Source of the DNA: Sporosarcina sp. FSL K6-2383
GTDB lineage: Bacteria > Bacillota > Bacilli > Bacillales_A > Planococcaceae
Length of the DNA: 64,000 nt
Reading direction: 5' to 3'
NCBI RefSeq assembly: GCF_038618305.1
Contig: NZ_CP152017.1
Coordinates: 1,837,501-1,901,500 of the forward strand
Shown: positions 38,956 to 47,674 of the stretch, one piece after another
Layout of the letters: the number at the start of each line of letters is the position of its first letter
Position numbering within the stretch: the first letter of the stretch is position 1
Notes under the pieces: generated by a model
Database searches by the model: none
What the model was told of the DNA's origin: nothing
Seen by the model: the letters and a program-made list of their open reading frames with translations, nothing else
Made by a program: the position numbers and the translations under genes

Positions 38956-39238
38956 GAGGATCATCTCCATTTGTTTAGATTAAAAATCTGTTAATTATAT
39001 GATAGCATGTTTGGCTTTCCGTTTTAGATTCTGTGGAGTTGAAGAGGTGGGTGAAGTGGTTATATTTATAAATAAGTACTCAATAATTTCAGCTTATTGA
39101 AGGAGAGGTTTTATAAAAATATAGAGCGATATACAAGTGTGTAATTTATTAATTCAGAATTAATAAATTGATAAACTTGTATAGTACATATAAGATGACA
39201 TAGGTACTACAATAAATATTATTTCAAGGAGAAGAATA

Positions 39239-40441
39239 ATGCAGAAATTATTTGTAACTTTTAGTTTAATACTGTTCACCTTATCCTTTTTTGCTAGCAA
39301 TGTATCGGCTCATCCAGGTAGAACAGATGGTAGTGGAGGTCATACCTGTAGAACAAACTGCGCAAAATGGGGTTTGAATACAGGTGAATATCACTATCAT
39401 AATGGAGGTGGCTCTAGTTCTAGTGCAACCACAACTACTTCTAAACCAGAACCAACCTATAGCCAAGCGGATGTGGATGAAGGAAAAACTAGTGGTCAAT
39501 CAAAAGGGTATGAAGATGGTTATAGCAGAACGAACAATAATTCTATCACTGACATAGGCAACGAAGGCTATAAAAAAGGGTATGTCTCAGGATATGAAGC
39601 AGGTTACAATGAAGGGCTCAAGAAAATTAAAGAGGAAGATATAGTGTATGGGACTACTTCAGGAGAAAATGATGGGAAAGCATCTCTTCGAAAAGGCGAG
39701 AATAAAGAAGCACCAACTAATGATTCTAAATCCGATGATTGGAATAATGCCTATAAAGCAGCATTCATAAAATCATTTGATTATGAAAAGACAGTACAAA
39801 ACGCTGAGAAATTAGGGAGTGACTCTGGCTACTCTCTAGCAAAATTAGCAGTTCCCGCCGATTTATCCAAAGATGAAACAGTAAAAAAGGCATTTGAGTC
39901 CCATTATAAAATAGGCTATGAAAAGCGAACAAAGGAAGAAAATGATAAGCATTTGGAGTTAGGAAATAAGGATGGATACGCCTTATCATCACTAGCGATT
40001 GCCTCTCTCGATAGCAGATTCGTGGATTCCTATAAGCAGGGGTATGAAGAAGGAAAGTCCGAACGAAAAGATGAAGTCTTAGTAGAAGGACATCAATCCG
40101 CTTTTATCAATATGAACTATCAAGAAACAAGCGATTACGATAACCAAGAGCTAATGGATTGGCATAAAGAAGGCTTTGAATCAAATGAAGTTGCTGTTCA
40201 GATCAAAGAGACGGCTTTTGAAAATGGTCACACTAATTCAGAGTACGTCATTCCCGAGGAATTTAAGTTGAATGAAGAATCTATCGCATTATATGATTCT
40301 TTATTCCAAGAAGGACAAGAACTAAGGAATCAGGAAAATGAAAAGAAAATGATGGTTACTGCGGGAATTGCCGTACCAGTGGCAGGTGTAGCCATTGGTG
40401 GACTTTTCCTGAGAAAACGGAAAAAGAAAAAACTTATATAG
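39239..40441 (+). CDS. Secreted YHYH-domain protein with C-terminal membrane anchor
   Basis: A 400-residue exported protein. The signal peptide (about 1-24) is followed by a YHYH domain (HPGRTDGSGGHTCRTNCAKW then TGEYHYHNGG), a short motif thought to bind metal. A Ser/Thr linker follows. The long acidic, charged region contains several copies of a G-Y-x-x-G-Y type repeat (KGYEDGY, EGYKKGYVSGYEAGY, KIGYEKR, QGYEEGK). The last 30 residues are a membrane helix and a basic tail (FLRKRKKKKLI) without LPxTG. It probably displays a repeat domain outside the membrane. CAAGGAG sets the start. The function is unknown. Confidence 0.82.
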   Translation: MQKLFVTFSLILFTLSFFASNVSAHPGRTDGSGGHTCRTNCAKWGLNTGEYHYHNGGGSSSSATTTTSKPEPTYSQADVDEGKTSGQSKGYEDGYSRTNNNSITDIGNEGYKKGYVSGYEAGYNEGLKKIKEEDIVYGTTSGENDGKASLRKGENKEAPTNDSKSDDWNNAYKAAFIKSFDYEKTVQNAEKLGSDSGYSLAKLAVPADLSKDETVKKAFESHYKIGYEKRTKEENDKHLELGNKDGYALSSLAIASLDSRFVDSYKQGYEEGKSERKDEVLVEGHQSAFINMNYQETSDYDNQELMDWHKEGFESNEVAVQIKETAFENGHTNSEYVIPEEFKLNEESIALYDSLFQEGQELRNQENEKKMMVTAGIAVPVAGVAIGGLFLRKRKKKKLI

Positions 40442-40461
40442 GTCGATTTAGGCCATGAATT

Positions 40462-40487
40462 AGCACTGTCTTTGGACGGTGCTTTTA
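40462..40487 (+). terminator. Terminator of the YHYH gene
   Basis: A 9-bp stem AGCACTGTC/GACGGTGCT with a 4-base loop and four T. Confidence 0.7.
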
Positions 40488-40544
40488 CTATTTAGGGACG
40501 GAATTTTGAATGAACGAATAACTATTACAAAAGGGAGATACATT

Positions 40545-40619
40545 GTGCACGTTTTTGATGAGTTATTGAGCGAATATAATTATATCCATAATAGGGAAAA
40601 AATGAAGAAATGGAACTGA
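40545..40619 (+). CDS. Candidate 24-residue open frame, possible 5' stub
   Basis: A GTG seven bases after GGGAG opens MHVFDELLSEYNYIHNREKM and stops after four more residues. The ribosome site and helical sequence suggest the truncated start of a lost gene or a very small protein. The remaining part of the gap 40488-40833 shows nothing else. Confidence 0.25.
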   Translation: MHVFDELLSEYNYIHNREKMKKWN

Positions 40620-40833
40620 AGACATCATTGTTTAAAGTTTAACCTTATTAATGAATAATATTTTCCTACAATAACTGGGTAATGTCGAGAACCTTAAAAT
40701 AAGGAGCTTTCCTATTGTTCCTATTTATATATGGTAATATGAAACTAATAGAAAAACGAAAAAGAAATCATCGTCTGCGCTATTTTCTGTAATACTAGTA
40801 AAATTTATTATAAAAATAAAAGTTGGTGTGTTT

Positions 40834-42765
40834 ATGATTATATATGAGTCGACAAAAGAGCAATTCGTGGGTGATATAGTAAATGAACTTCTAATTGATC
40901 GATTATACAATTCTTATCAGGAGAAAATTGGTCGCACGTCTAAATCTGAGATACGTTCATGGGAAAATTCTTTGCAAAAAATGTCTAATGTTATGCAAGA
41001 TGATGACATTCCAAATGATGCTTCTGTTGCAATTGAGTTCAATATTCCCAATACATCCAAACGAGTAGACTTCCTTATTGCAGGAAACGATGGAGTTCAA
41101 GATCATGTAGTTATTGTAGAACTGAAGCAATGGGAAAGTGTTGAAAAAATAGCTACAAGAGATGGAATCGTAAAAACATATATAGGAAAAGGGAATCGTG
41201 AAATAACACATCCATCCTATCAAGCTTGGTCTTATGCTGCACTAATTGAAGATTTTAACGAGAATGTGCAAAAACAAGAAATACAATTAAGGCCCTGTGC
41301 ATATCTACATAATTATAGAAAAGTCGAAGATGATCCATTAACAGATATGCATTATAATGACCATCTTGAAAAGGCACCTGTATTTACAAAGGGTGAAATA
41401 GAGAAACTTCGTTCGTTTATTAAAAAGTTCATTAAACTAGGGGATCAAAACCAACTAATATATCAAATAGAAAATGGAAGAATTCGGCCATCAAAATCAT
41501 TGCAAGATTCATTAAATAATATGTTGAAAGGCAATGAAGAATTTATAATGATTGACGAACAAAAAGTATTCTATGAAGAAGCATTTTATCTTGCTCTGGA
41601 GAGTGCAAAAACAAATACAAAGCAAGTGATGATTGTTCAAGGAGGGCCCGGTACAGGGAAATCTGTATTGGCTATAAACTTACTAGTAAAACTAATTGAC
41701 CAAGGACTCGTCGCGATGTACGTTACAAAAAACTCTGCGCCCCGTAACATATATTCTTCAAAGTTAAAGGGAGATTTTAAAAAGACTCATATTGATAATC
41801 TGTTTAAGGGCTCCGGTAGTTTTACAGAGGTTGAAGATAATGAATTTGATGTACTAATCATAGATGAAGCGCATCGTTTAAATGAAAAGTCCGGTATGTT
41901 TCGTAATAAAGGAGAAAATCAAGTTAAGGAATTAATCAAAGGCTCTAGGTTCACTATATTTTTTATAGATGAAAACCAAAAGGTGACTTTGAGTGATATC
42001 GGTAGTGTGGAGATAATAAAAAAATATGCAAAACAATTCAATGCCGATATTATTTTGCATGAACTAACATCCCAATTCCGTTGTGATGGATCTGATGGTT
42101 ACATTGCTTGGTTAGATGATGTGTTGCAGATTCGAAATACGGCGAATATGCATGAATTAGGAATGGACTATGATATACGGATTTACGATGACCCGAATGA
42201 AATGCTTGCGGAAATCGAAAGTCTGAATAAAAGAAACAATAAATCCCGTGTAATGGCAGGGTATTGTTGGGAATGGCCAAAGAACAATCGGCAAGACGTA
42301 AATCATCATGACATTGCCATTCCTGAACATGATTTTGGAATGAGTTGGAATATCGAAAACACCTGGGCCATTGAGAGCTCTTCAGTGAGAGAAGCAGGCT
42401 GTATCCATACTGCCCAAGGATTGGAGTTCGATCATGTAGGTGTTATTATTGGCGATGATTTGCGATATGAGAATGGTCAAATCATCACAGATCACACGAA
42501 GCGTGCAAAGACAGACCAATCCTTAAAAGGGATAAAAAAGATTGCAAAAGAAGACCCTGAGGAAGCACATTTATTAGCTGATCCAATTATTCGTAACACG
42601 TATAGAACATTAATGACTCGTGGACAGAAGGGCTGCTTTGTTTATTGTACTGACCCTACGTTACAAGCTTATTTAAAAGAGAGATTGGAAAAAGTTACGT
42701 TCTATCGCCAGAAGAGGCAGCAATCACTATATTTAGTGGACGAGAGAGAAGAATATAGAACGTGA
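40834..42765 (+). CDS. DUF2075 helicase-like ATPase with N-terminal PD-(D/E)xK-type motif
   Basis: A 643-residue protein (an alternative GTG two codons upstream is possible). The N-terminal part has a nuclease-like signature: E68, D79 in KRVDFLIAG and E96-L-K98 in VVIVELKQW, the D-x(n)-ExK pattern of restriction-type nucleases. The DUF2075 part has Walker A GGPGTGKS at 270-277, the DEAH box at 344-347 (IIDEAHRL), an SQFRCDGSDGYI motif and the late AGCIHTAQGLEFDHVGVIIG and RTLMTRGQKG helicase motifs. DUF2075 is close to Schlafen and superfamily-1 helicases and is often found in defence islands. It lies next to an hsdR wreck. A role against foreign DNA or RNA is inference. Confidence 0.85.
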   Translation: MIIYESTKEQFVGDIVNELLIDRLYNSYQEKIGRTSKSEIRSWENSLQKMSNVMQDDDIPNDASVAIEFNIPNTSKRVDFLIAGNDGVQDHVVIVELKQWESVEKIATRDGIVKTYIGKGNREITHPSYQAWSYAALIEDFNENVQKQEIQLRPCAYLHNYRKVEDDPLTDMHYNDHLEKAPVFTKGEIEKLRSFIKKFIKLGDQNQLIYQIENGRIRPSKSLQDSLNNMLKGNEEFIMIDEQKVFYEEAFYLALESAKTNTKQVMIVQGGPGTGKSVLAINLLVKLIDQGLVAMYVTKNSAPRNIYSSKLKGDFKKTHIDNLFKGSGSFTEVEDNEFDVLIIDEAHRLNEKSGMFRNKGENQVKELIKGSRFTIFFIDENQKVTLSDIGSVEIIKKYAKQFNADIILHELTSQFRCDGSDGYIAWLDDVLQIRNTANMHELGMDYDIRIYDDPNEMLAEIESLNKRNNKSRVMAGYCWEWPKNNRQDVNHHDIAIPEHDFGMSWNIENTWAIESSSVREAGCIHTAQGLEFDHVGVIIGDDLRYENGQIITDHTKRAKTDQSLKGIKKIAKEDPEEAHLLADPIIRNTYRTLMTRGQKGCFVYCTDPTLQAYLKERLEKVTFYRQKRQQSLYLVDEREEYRT

Positions 42766-42797
42766 ATGTAATAGCTTGTCCAGTGGAACATTAGACA

Positions 42798-43511
42798 ATG
42801 GAATTCTCACTGTGTGCAACAGAGCCAGAAGTGCAAGAGTTGAATGCCGAAATCGGATTTTTTAAAGCAGTGAAAGCGGGCATCATGAAACTGATTCCTG
42901 TAGAAGGAGCAAAAAAACTTCTTCACAAATCGACGAGCAGCTAAACCAGCTCATTTCAAAAGCCGTCATTTCCGAAGAAGTGATTGATATTTACACTTCA
43001 CTTGGCATCGAAAATCCTGATATCTCGATTCTGTCCGATGAGTTTTTAGAAGAAGTACGCGACTTGCTACAGAAGAATTTGGTGGTAGATTTATTAAATC
43101 GTTTGCTGCAAGCCAAAGTGAAAAACGTGTAACGAACGAACTTAGTGAAGGAATAAAAATTCACTGACATGCTGAACAACACCATCAATAAATACAATAA
43201 ACGTGCCTTTGAAACTTCCAAAGTCATTGAAGAGCTCATCGCACTGGCAAAGGAAATGAAAGATTTCTATAAAGCAGGAGAAGCATCGGGGTTAATTCAA
43301 GAAGAAGTGGCCTTCTATGATGCCCTGGCCACACAGGATACGGCGGAACAAGTAATAGGTGACAGCCATCTTGAAAGTAATCGCGCATGAGCTGACGAAG
43401 GCGATCAAAGAGAAGATGAGCATCGACTGGAATTTGCGAGATTCGGCGAGAGCTAAGATGAGGATTACAGTTCGGAGACTGCTGAAGAAGTACGGCTATC
43501 CACCTAATTGA
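42798..43511 (+). pseudogene. hsdR: Remnant of type I restriction enzyme HsdR, C-terminal part
   Basis: Three frames together spell the end of an HsdR subunit: EVQELNAEIGFFKAVKAGIM; then DEQLNQLISKAVISEEVIDI; then LNNTINKYNKRAFETSKVIE and EELIALAKEMKDFYKAG; finally AHELTKAIKEKMSIDWNLRD and ARAKMRITVRRLLKKYGYPP. The last motif is the classic HsdR terminus. At least three frameshifts or stops (about 42943, 43132 and 43375) and the loss of the motor and nuclease domains show that it is dead. No hsdM or hsdS is visible. It marks a former restriction locus. Confidence 0.85.
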
Positions 43512-43514
43512 TCC

Positions 43515-43594
43515 GTGCCAGTCACACATTCAACCGCGGAAGTTGTAACATTCCTATTTATTCAAATTGCCATGAAATTTCGAGTGACTGGCAC
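43515..43594. repeat. Inverted repeat element with GTGCCAGTCAC ends
   Basis: GTGCCAGTCAC (43515-43525) and GTGACTGGCAC (43584-43594) are perfect 11-base inverted copies around a 58-base centre, just after the hsdR remnant. A related element with GGGTGCCTGTGT ends is at 51573-51621. It may be a small dispersed palindromic element. Confidence 0.5.
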
Positions 43595-43902
43595 CACAGT
43601 TTAAATCAAAGATTATGGAACTTCATGGAAAATAACTAATGTATCAATTAGATTTGTTAGTTGTGAATATGCCTATTATCCAGCAGATGATAAAGATCTA
43701 TTTTATTTTAGAATTGTTGTGGAAGAATATTAGGTAGTTTTACTTAAGTTGAAATTTATCGATTCATTTAATATAAATAAACTTACCCGATTTACCTTGG
43801 TATGCACTAGTTATTTTAATCACATTGAACAGTTTAAAGGATAATTTTACTTGAGAGTTAAGATATTAATATGCTTAATCTAAAAGTCAATTCTATGTAT
43901 TG

Positions 43903-43937
43903 AATAAACAGAGGGGGTATTCTGTTTATTTATTTTT
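43903..43937 (+). terminator. Hairpin upstream of the HEPN operon
   Basis: AATAAACAGA (43903-43912) pairs with TCTGTTTATT (43921-43930), followed by TATTTTTC. It lies about 50 bases before the start of the two-gene operon, so it either ends incoming transcription or attenuates the operon. The rest of 43595-43989 is AT-rich without a gene. Confidence 0.6.
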
Positions 43938-43989
43938 CTGTAAATTATTTGGTATATTGAGTAAATAATTTTAATAGGAGTTGAATTAT

Positions 43990-45759
43990 ATGTTATTTCA
44001 AACCTCTTTGAATAAACTTGTGAATATAGATCTTAACAGACTTCCTTTTTTTCGAAAATCGACAATATGTATGGAAATAATAATATATCAAGATAATAAA
44101 TGTTCGAAATTCTTATTTATTGAATCTTTAAGCAAAAAAGAAATGTTATTAATGAGTCATTGTTTGAAAAATGATGAAATCACACCTGTGAATATTAACG
44201 AAATAAAAGGTGTTTATGAATATCTTTTATCGATAATTACAAAGTTAGATGAGGAAGATAAAGAGAAATTTTCGGATATTTGTCAGTTACTAAATTCTAT
44301 TATGGATGATATTCCACCATTGGATAATGGAAACAAAATTATTAACAATGGCCCACTATATATATTAGTATCAAAAGATATTAATAATACTGAAAAATAT
44401 TCTTTTGATCTAGAGTTCATAAAAGGAGAATTTATACAACCAGTAAAATTCCATTCATTTAATTATAGAAATAATGATGTGGAAGGAACTATTGAAATAA
44501 GTGAAGAAAATCTGCATTTATCCAAAATGAGATTGCTTCAAGAGTTTAAAATTTATATTAATGATTCATTCCAAAAAAATCATATTTCTACAAATATATT
44601 GTTAGAAATGAAAAAGAATAATAGTAACTATATATTTAAATATTCAAGTGCTATGTATTATTTAAAGACAGCAATCCAGCCCTTTATGGAATCAAGAATT
44701 AGAGAGCCACTAGAGTTGCTTAACTTTATTTTAGCTAAAAGCTCAATTGATTACAGTATCGAAGATTTTAAGGGAAGAAATCGAACTTTCCAATGTATAG
44801 TTCCCCTCAATAATTTGAAAGTCGCTAACAGTGTTGGACTTGGAAATGTTGAAATAGTTAATAAATCTTATATAACTGGAATAGATGATTTGATGATGCA
44901 CGTGGAGAAACAAAATGTTATTTTTGATTCTTATGCTAAAGTTTTAGTTGAAGGTCTTAATTTTTGGGAAGCCACAAATTTAGCTATAAATCAAATTGAA
45001 AAAGCCATAGATTCAATTTATCATTTAAAAAATCATGATTCTTTATTCTTTGATAAACAAGTTGAAAATTTATCTTGGAATAGAAAAAACTATGGTCCTG
45101 TAGTAAGTTCAGATGAATTAATATTTATCCAAGATATTGTATCAAATGAATTTATGATAACCAGCCTTGATTTAATTAGACAACCAACGTTTTTGGACCT
45201 TGATAATCGGTTTGAAATATTATTAGAAAAATTGGAGTGGTACGAAAAACTTCTAATAATGGATATGGAAGAAGAATCAAAATCGAATGTTAAAACACTT
45301 TTTATCGCTTTAAGGTATTTAAGGAAAAGCTGGGACATTCCTAATTTGGAGGATAAACTAATATTTACTAGCATTGCGTTGGAGTTTTTACTTGAAGATG
45401 AAAAACCTCAGGAATTACTGGCGAGGACTTTTAGAAGACGTTTTGTTAATGAGGCAATGAAACAATTTAAAGAAATTTATTTAGAAGCGGATGCAGAACC
45501 AAAAGCTATTAAAGTAAAACAAATAATAGCAGGCTCTTTGTCAAATCCACCATTGATGGAAAACCTAAGACACTTGGTCGCAAGATTATTAATACCTTTG
45601 ACTGAAGTAGATATTGAGTACATCGAAACTATTAGAAGTCAAAGAAATGACTTGGTTCATGGAAGATCAATCCCTGACATTGATTTAAAAAAGATAGAAT
45701 ATGTAAATACAATAATTGGTATTTTGTTATTTTTCAAGATGCAAGAAAGGGCGGAATAA
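43990..45759 (+). CDS. HEPN-like (ApeA-type C-terminus) protein of unknown function
   Basis: A 589-residue protein, the first gene of an AT-rich two-gene operon. The ATG at 43990 is preferred over a TTG at 43981 because AGGAG would abut the latter. The first 400 residues are a novel mix of strands and helices with no motif I know. The last 170 residues are helical (DKLIFTSIALEFLLEDEKPQ, then RTFRRRFVNEA) and contain R552-N-D-L-V-H557 in IRSQRNDLVHGRS, the Rx4H signature of HEPN ribonucleases, arranged as in Apea-like HEPN domains. Such proteins often act as abortive-infection toxins. The next gene starts 5 bases after the stop. The defence role is inference. Confidence 0.7.
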   Translation: MLFQTSLNKLVNIDLNRLPFFRKSTICMEIIIYQDNKCSKFLFIESLSKKEMLLMSHCLKNDEITPVNINEIKGVYEYLLSIITKLDEEDKEKFSDICQLLNSIMDDIPPLDNGNKIINNGPLYILVSKDINNTEKYSFDLEFIKGEFIQPVKFHSFNYRNNDVEGTIEISEENLHLSKMRLLQEFKIYINDSFQKNHISTNILLEMKKNNSNYIFKYSSAMYYLKTAIQPFMESRIREPLELLNFILAKSSIDYSIEDFKGRNRTFQCIVPLNNLKVANSVGLGNVEIVNKSYITGIDDLMMHVEKQNVIFDSYAKVLVEGLNFWEATNLAINQIEKAIDSIYHLKNHDSLFFDKQVENLSWNRKNYGPVVSSDELIFIQDIVSNEFMITSLDLIRQPTFLDLDNRFEILLEKLEWYEKLLIMDMEEESKSNVKTLFIALRYLRKSWDIPNLEDKLIFTSIALEFLLEDEKPQELLARTFRRRFVNEAMKQFKEIYLEADAEPKAIKVKQIIAGSLSNPPLMENLRHLVARLLIPLTEVDIEYIETIRSQRNDLVHGRSIPDIDLKKIEYVNTIIGILLFFKMQERAE

Positions 45760-45764
45760 TAAAA

Positions 45765-46679
45765 ATGAACGTACCAGAATGTGCATATAAGGTAGGGAAA
45801 ATATTCAAAAAAACAATAGAAGGAAAACGCTATTTGGAATTGTTGGAAAAATTAAAAGAAGAGATTTCCGAAAATTCTTTAAGTGGTTTTATGAGTACTC
45901 TAAATAGAAATCAGATTTCAGGATTTGGTAATCATTTTTTTAGTGTTGTTAATTCTTATGAATTGATGAAAGAGAACTTAGACAATGAATACTGGGGGAG
46001 AGTGGCTAGAGAAATCCTTGACAGTAGAACCATGGAAGAGCTCGTTGTGCTTAGTAAAAATGTAGGTGAAAGTCTGGAAAAGTTAACTTTAGAGCTATTA
46101 CAAAGTAAAATAGTGAAAACATTTGGAGATATAGATACCCCGCCTAAATTAAAAAGAATATTGCAAGACCTACAGGTGCAAATTCAAAGAACTGGTTTTA
46201 TCGAATGGTGTATTTTGAATCAAAGCAACTTTCAAAATCATTTGAGCGTATATGAGAGTGAAAGAGGGAAATTACCATTTGATAAAAAAAATAAAGAACT
46301 CAGAAATAGATTGGCCTTAAACCAAGATGAAATAAACTTTTTGGAGAAACAAGAACTTTTGTTAAGCATGATGAGTTTTACTAAACAGCTTATATTTGAT
46401 ACACATATAGATAGCTTAAGCGATTTTAATATGGATTCAATTTATAGAATTCGTGTTAAAGATATTAAAGGATTGGGGCATGCTGTATTTAAAACAAACT
46501 CTTTCCGAGGGCAAGGAGAAAGTTTTATATTCAAGCTAATTGATTTAAATGAAGTGAAATTCGGAATTATTAATTCCACAAACACCTCTTTTAAGCAAGG
46601 TGATGAATATATCAATACAATAGTACAAGCAATTATTTTTCCAACTAATGACACGAACTTTTTCAGAGATAATAATTGA
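45765..46679 (+). CDS. Unknown protein, second gene of the HEPN operon
   Basis: A 304-residue protein I do not recognise. It is mainly helical in the first two thirds (YLELLEKLKEEISENSLSGF, LEKLTLELLQSKIV, KLKRILQDLQVQIQ). It ends in a strand-rich segment of about 80 residues (SIYRIRVKDIKGLGHAVFK, FIFKLIDLNEVKFGIINST). No signal peptide, membrane helix or nucleotide motif is seen. Its start lies 5 bases after the HEPN-like gene with the ribosome site AAAGGGCGG inside that gene, so the two are translationally coupled and very likely function together, perhaps as regulator or sensor with effector. Base composition is as AT-rich as its partner, unlike the flanking genes. Confidence 0.7.
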   Translation: MNVPECAYKVGKIFKKTIEGKRYLELLEKLKEEISENSLSGFMSTLNRNQISGFGNHFFSVVNSYELMKENLDNEYWGRVAREILDSRTMEELVVLSKNVGESLEKLTLELLQSKIVKTFGDIDTPPKLKRILQDLQVQIQRTGFIEWCILNQSNFQNHLSVYESERGKLPFDKKNKELRNRLALNQDEINFLEKQELLLSMMSFTKQLIFDTHIDSLSDFNMDSIYRIRVKDIKGLGHAVFKTNSFRGQGESFIFKLIDLNEVKFGIINSTNTSFKQGDEYINTIVQAIIFPTNDTNFFRDNN

Positions 46680-47036
46680 AAACAGATTAATTTATTACAG
46701 TAAAAAAATTAACTTTCAAGAAAATTAACTCAATGTTGGATAGAGCATCTTTATTGAATTCATCGGGTTGCATTCTGTTATAATTTTAAGTAATGAGGAA
46801 TCAACAGTTTAAAAATGAGTAGCCGGAGAAGGAGGGTGTACTCTTCAAGTGAATCAATGGACTCATCAAATTTTAGCTAACGAAAATTTCCTGGGATAAG
46901 AGTTTAGTCGTTTTAAATGAAGAAAATGAAGTGGTCATATCTTGTTGACAGTTGGGAGAAAAAACTGAAAGGTATCCCTGCACATACAGAAGACACACAC
47001 TCTCACTCACTCAGTAGTCATAACTGCTGTTTTAAG
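46680..47036. other. Intergenic stretch with a decayed frame
   Basis: After the HEPN operon, a ribosome-like site GGAGAAGGAGGG at about 46827-46838 precedes broken frames: MNQWTHQILANENFLG in one, SLVVLNEENEVVIS and then DSWEKKLKGIPAHTED in others. The phrases are coherent enough to suggest a dead small gene of unknown family, but the support is thin. Confidence 0.3.
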
Positions 47037-47080
47037 AAGCCACCAATCACCGTGTTTGAATGATGATTGGTGGCTTTTTT
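47037..47080 (+). terminator. Strong hairpin terminator
   Basis: A 13-bp stem AAGCCACCAATCA (47037-47049) with TGATTGGTGGCTT (47064-47076), ending in six T. It probably served the decayed gene upstream or ends HEPN operon readthrough. Confidence 0.75.
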
Positions 47081-47198
47081 ATGGGCCTAAATTGCAATAT
47101 TAAGTTAGCCACTTAGATAAAATTCAGTGTATTTTGGGGCAGGGATGTGTACGCTCCCCTAATAAAGTTGTTTTGAATTTGAACTTGTTTCTAATACG

Positions 47199-47425
47199 TT
47201 AAGCTAATCTAGCTAATTTTTGTTCAAAAAGGACTGCGGGTTGTTGGTAGTCTAGAATCTTTCTTGGTAAATTATTTAGCGTTTGATAGCTTGCTTATAG
47301 TAATCAGAAATTGCTTTCCCCTTCGGGATATAGCGTCTTAGAAGACCGTTGTGTCTCTCGTTGGAGCCTCTTTCATATGGGGAATAAGGACGAGCGAAAA
47401 AGACATCCGTAACACCTTGTAAACC
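47199..47425 (-). pseudogene. IS30-family transposase remnant (3' end)
   Basis: Read leftward, GLQGVTDVFFARPYSPYERG and SNERHNGLLRRYIPKGKAIS match the catalytic C-terminus of IS30-type transposases around the Glu of the DDE triad. After one frameshift, TLNNLPRKILDYQQPAVLFE and QKLARLA complete the usual ending at 47199. The 5' two thirds are missing. It marks an old insertion between the HEPN operon and the beta-helix/AAA gene. A perfect hairpin CCATCACTTTG/CAAAGTGATGG follows at 47424-47451. Confidence 0.8.
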
Positions 47426-47674
47426 ATCACTTTGGAGTCTCAAAGTGATGGTTTTGAAGTATTTAAAGAATGTCTATTTTAAGTACAAGAACATAGTGAT
47501 TTGAAGGGTACCTTAAAATTTTGCTATCTACTCTTGTTCACAAGCAGTTCTTTACTCTATCCCTAGGCTTACTAGTATACTTAACTGATGATGGAACTCA
47601 TTCGTATAATTGTGTTTAGAAAAATACAAAGTATAGAAATCAATTGAATTTACGATTAGAAAGCGGGAAGATAC

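Noticed and set aside
38990..39238. AT-rich stretch with AATTTATTAATTCAGAATTAATAAATT palindrome-like bases, considered as an origin or attachment site
   Set aside because: No DnaA-box cluster, no repeat at a second site and simple AT composition explains the symmetry.
43515..43594. Possible CRISPR-type repeat because of the spaced inverted copies
   Set aside because: Only one pair of inverted, not direct, copies and no array or cas gene.
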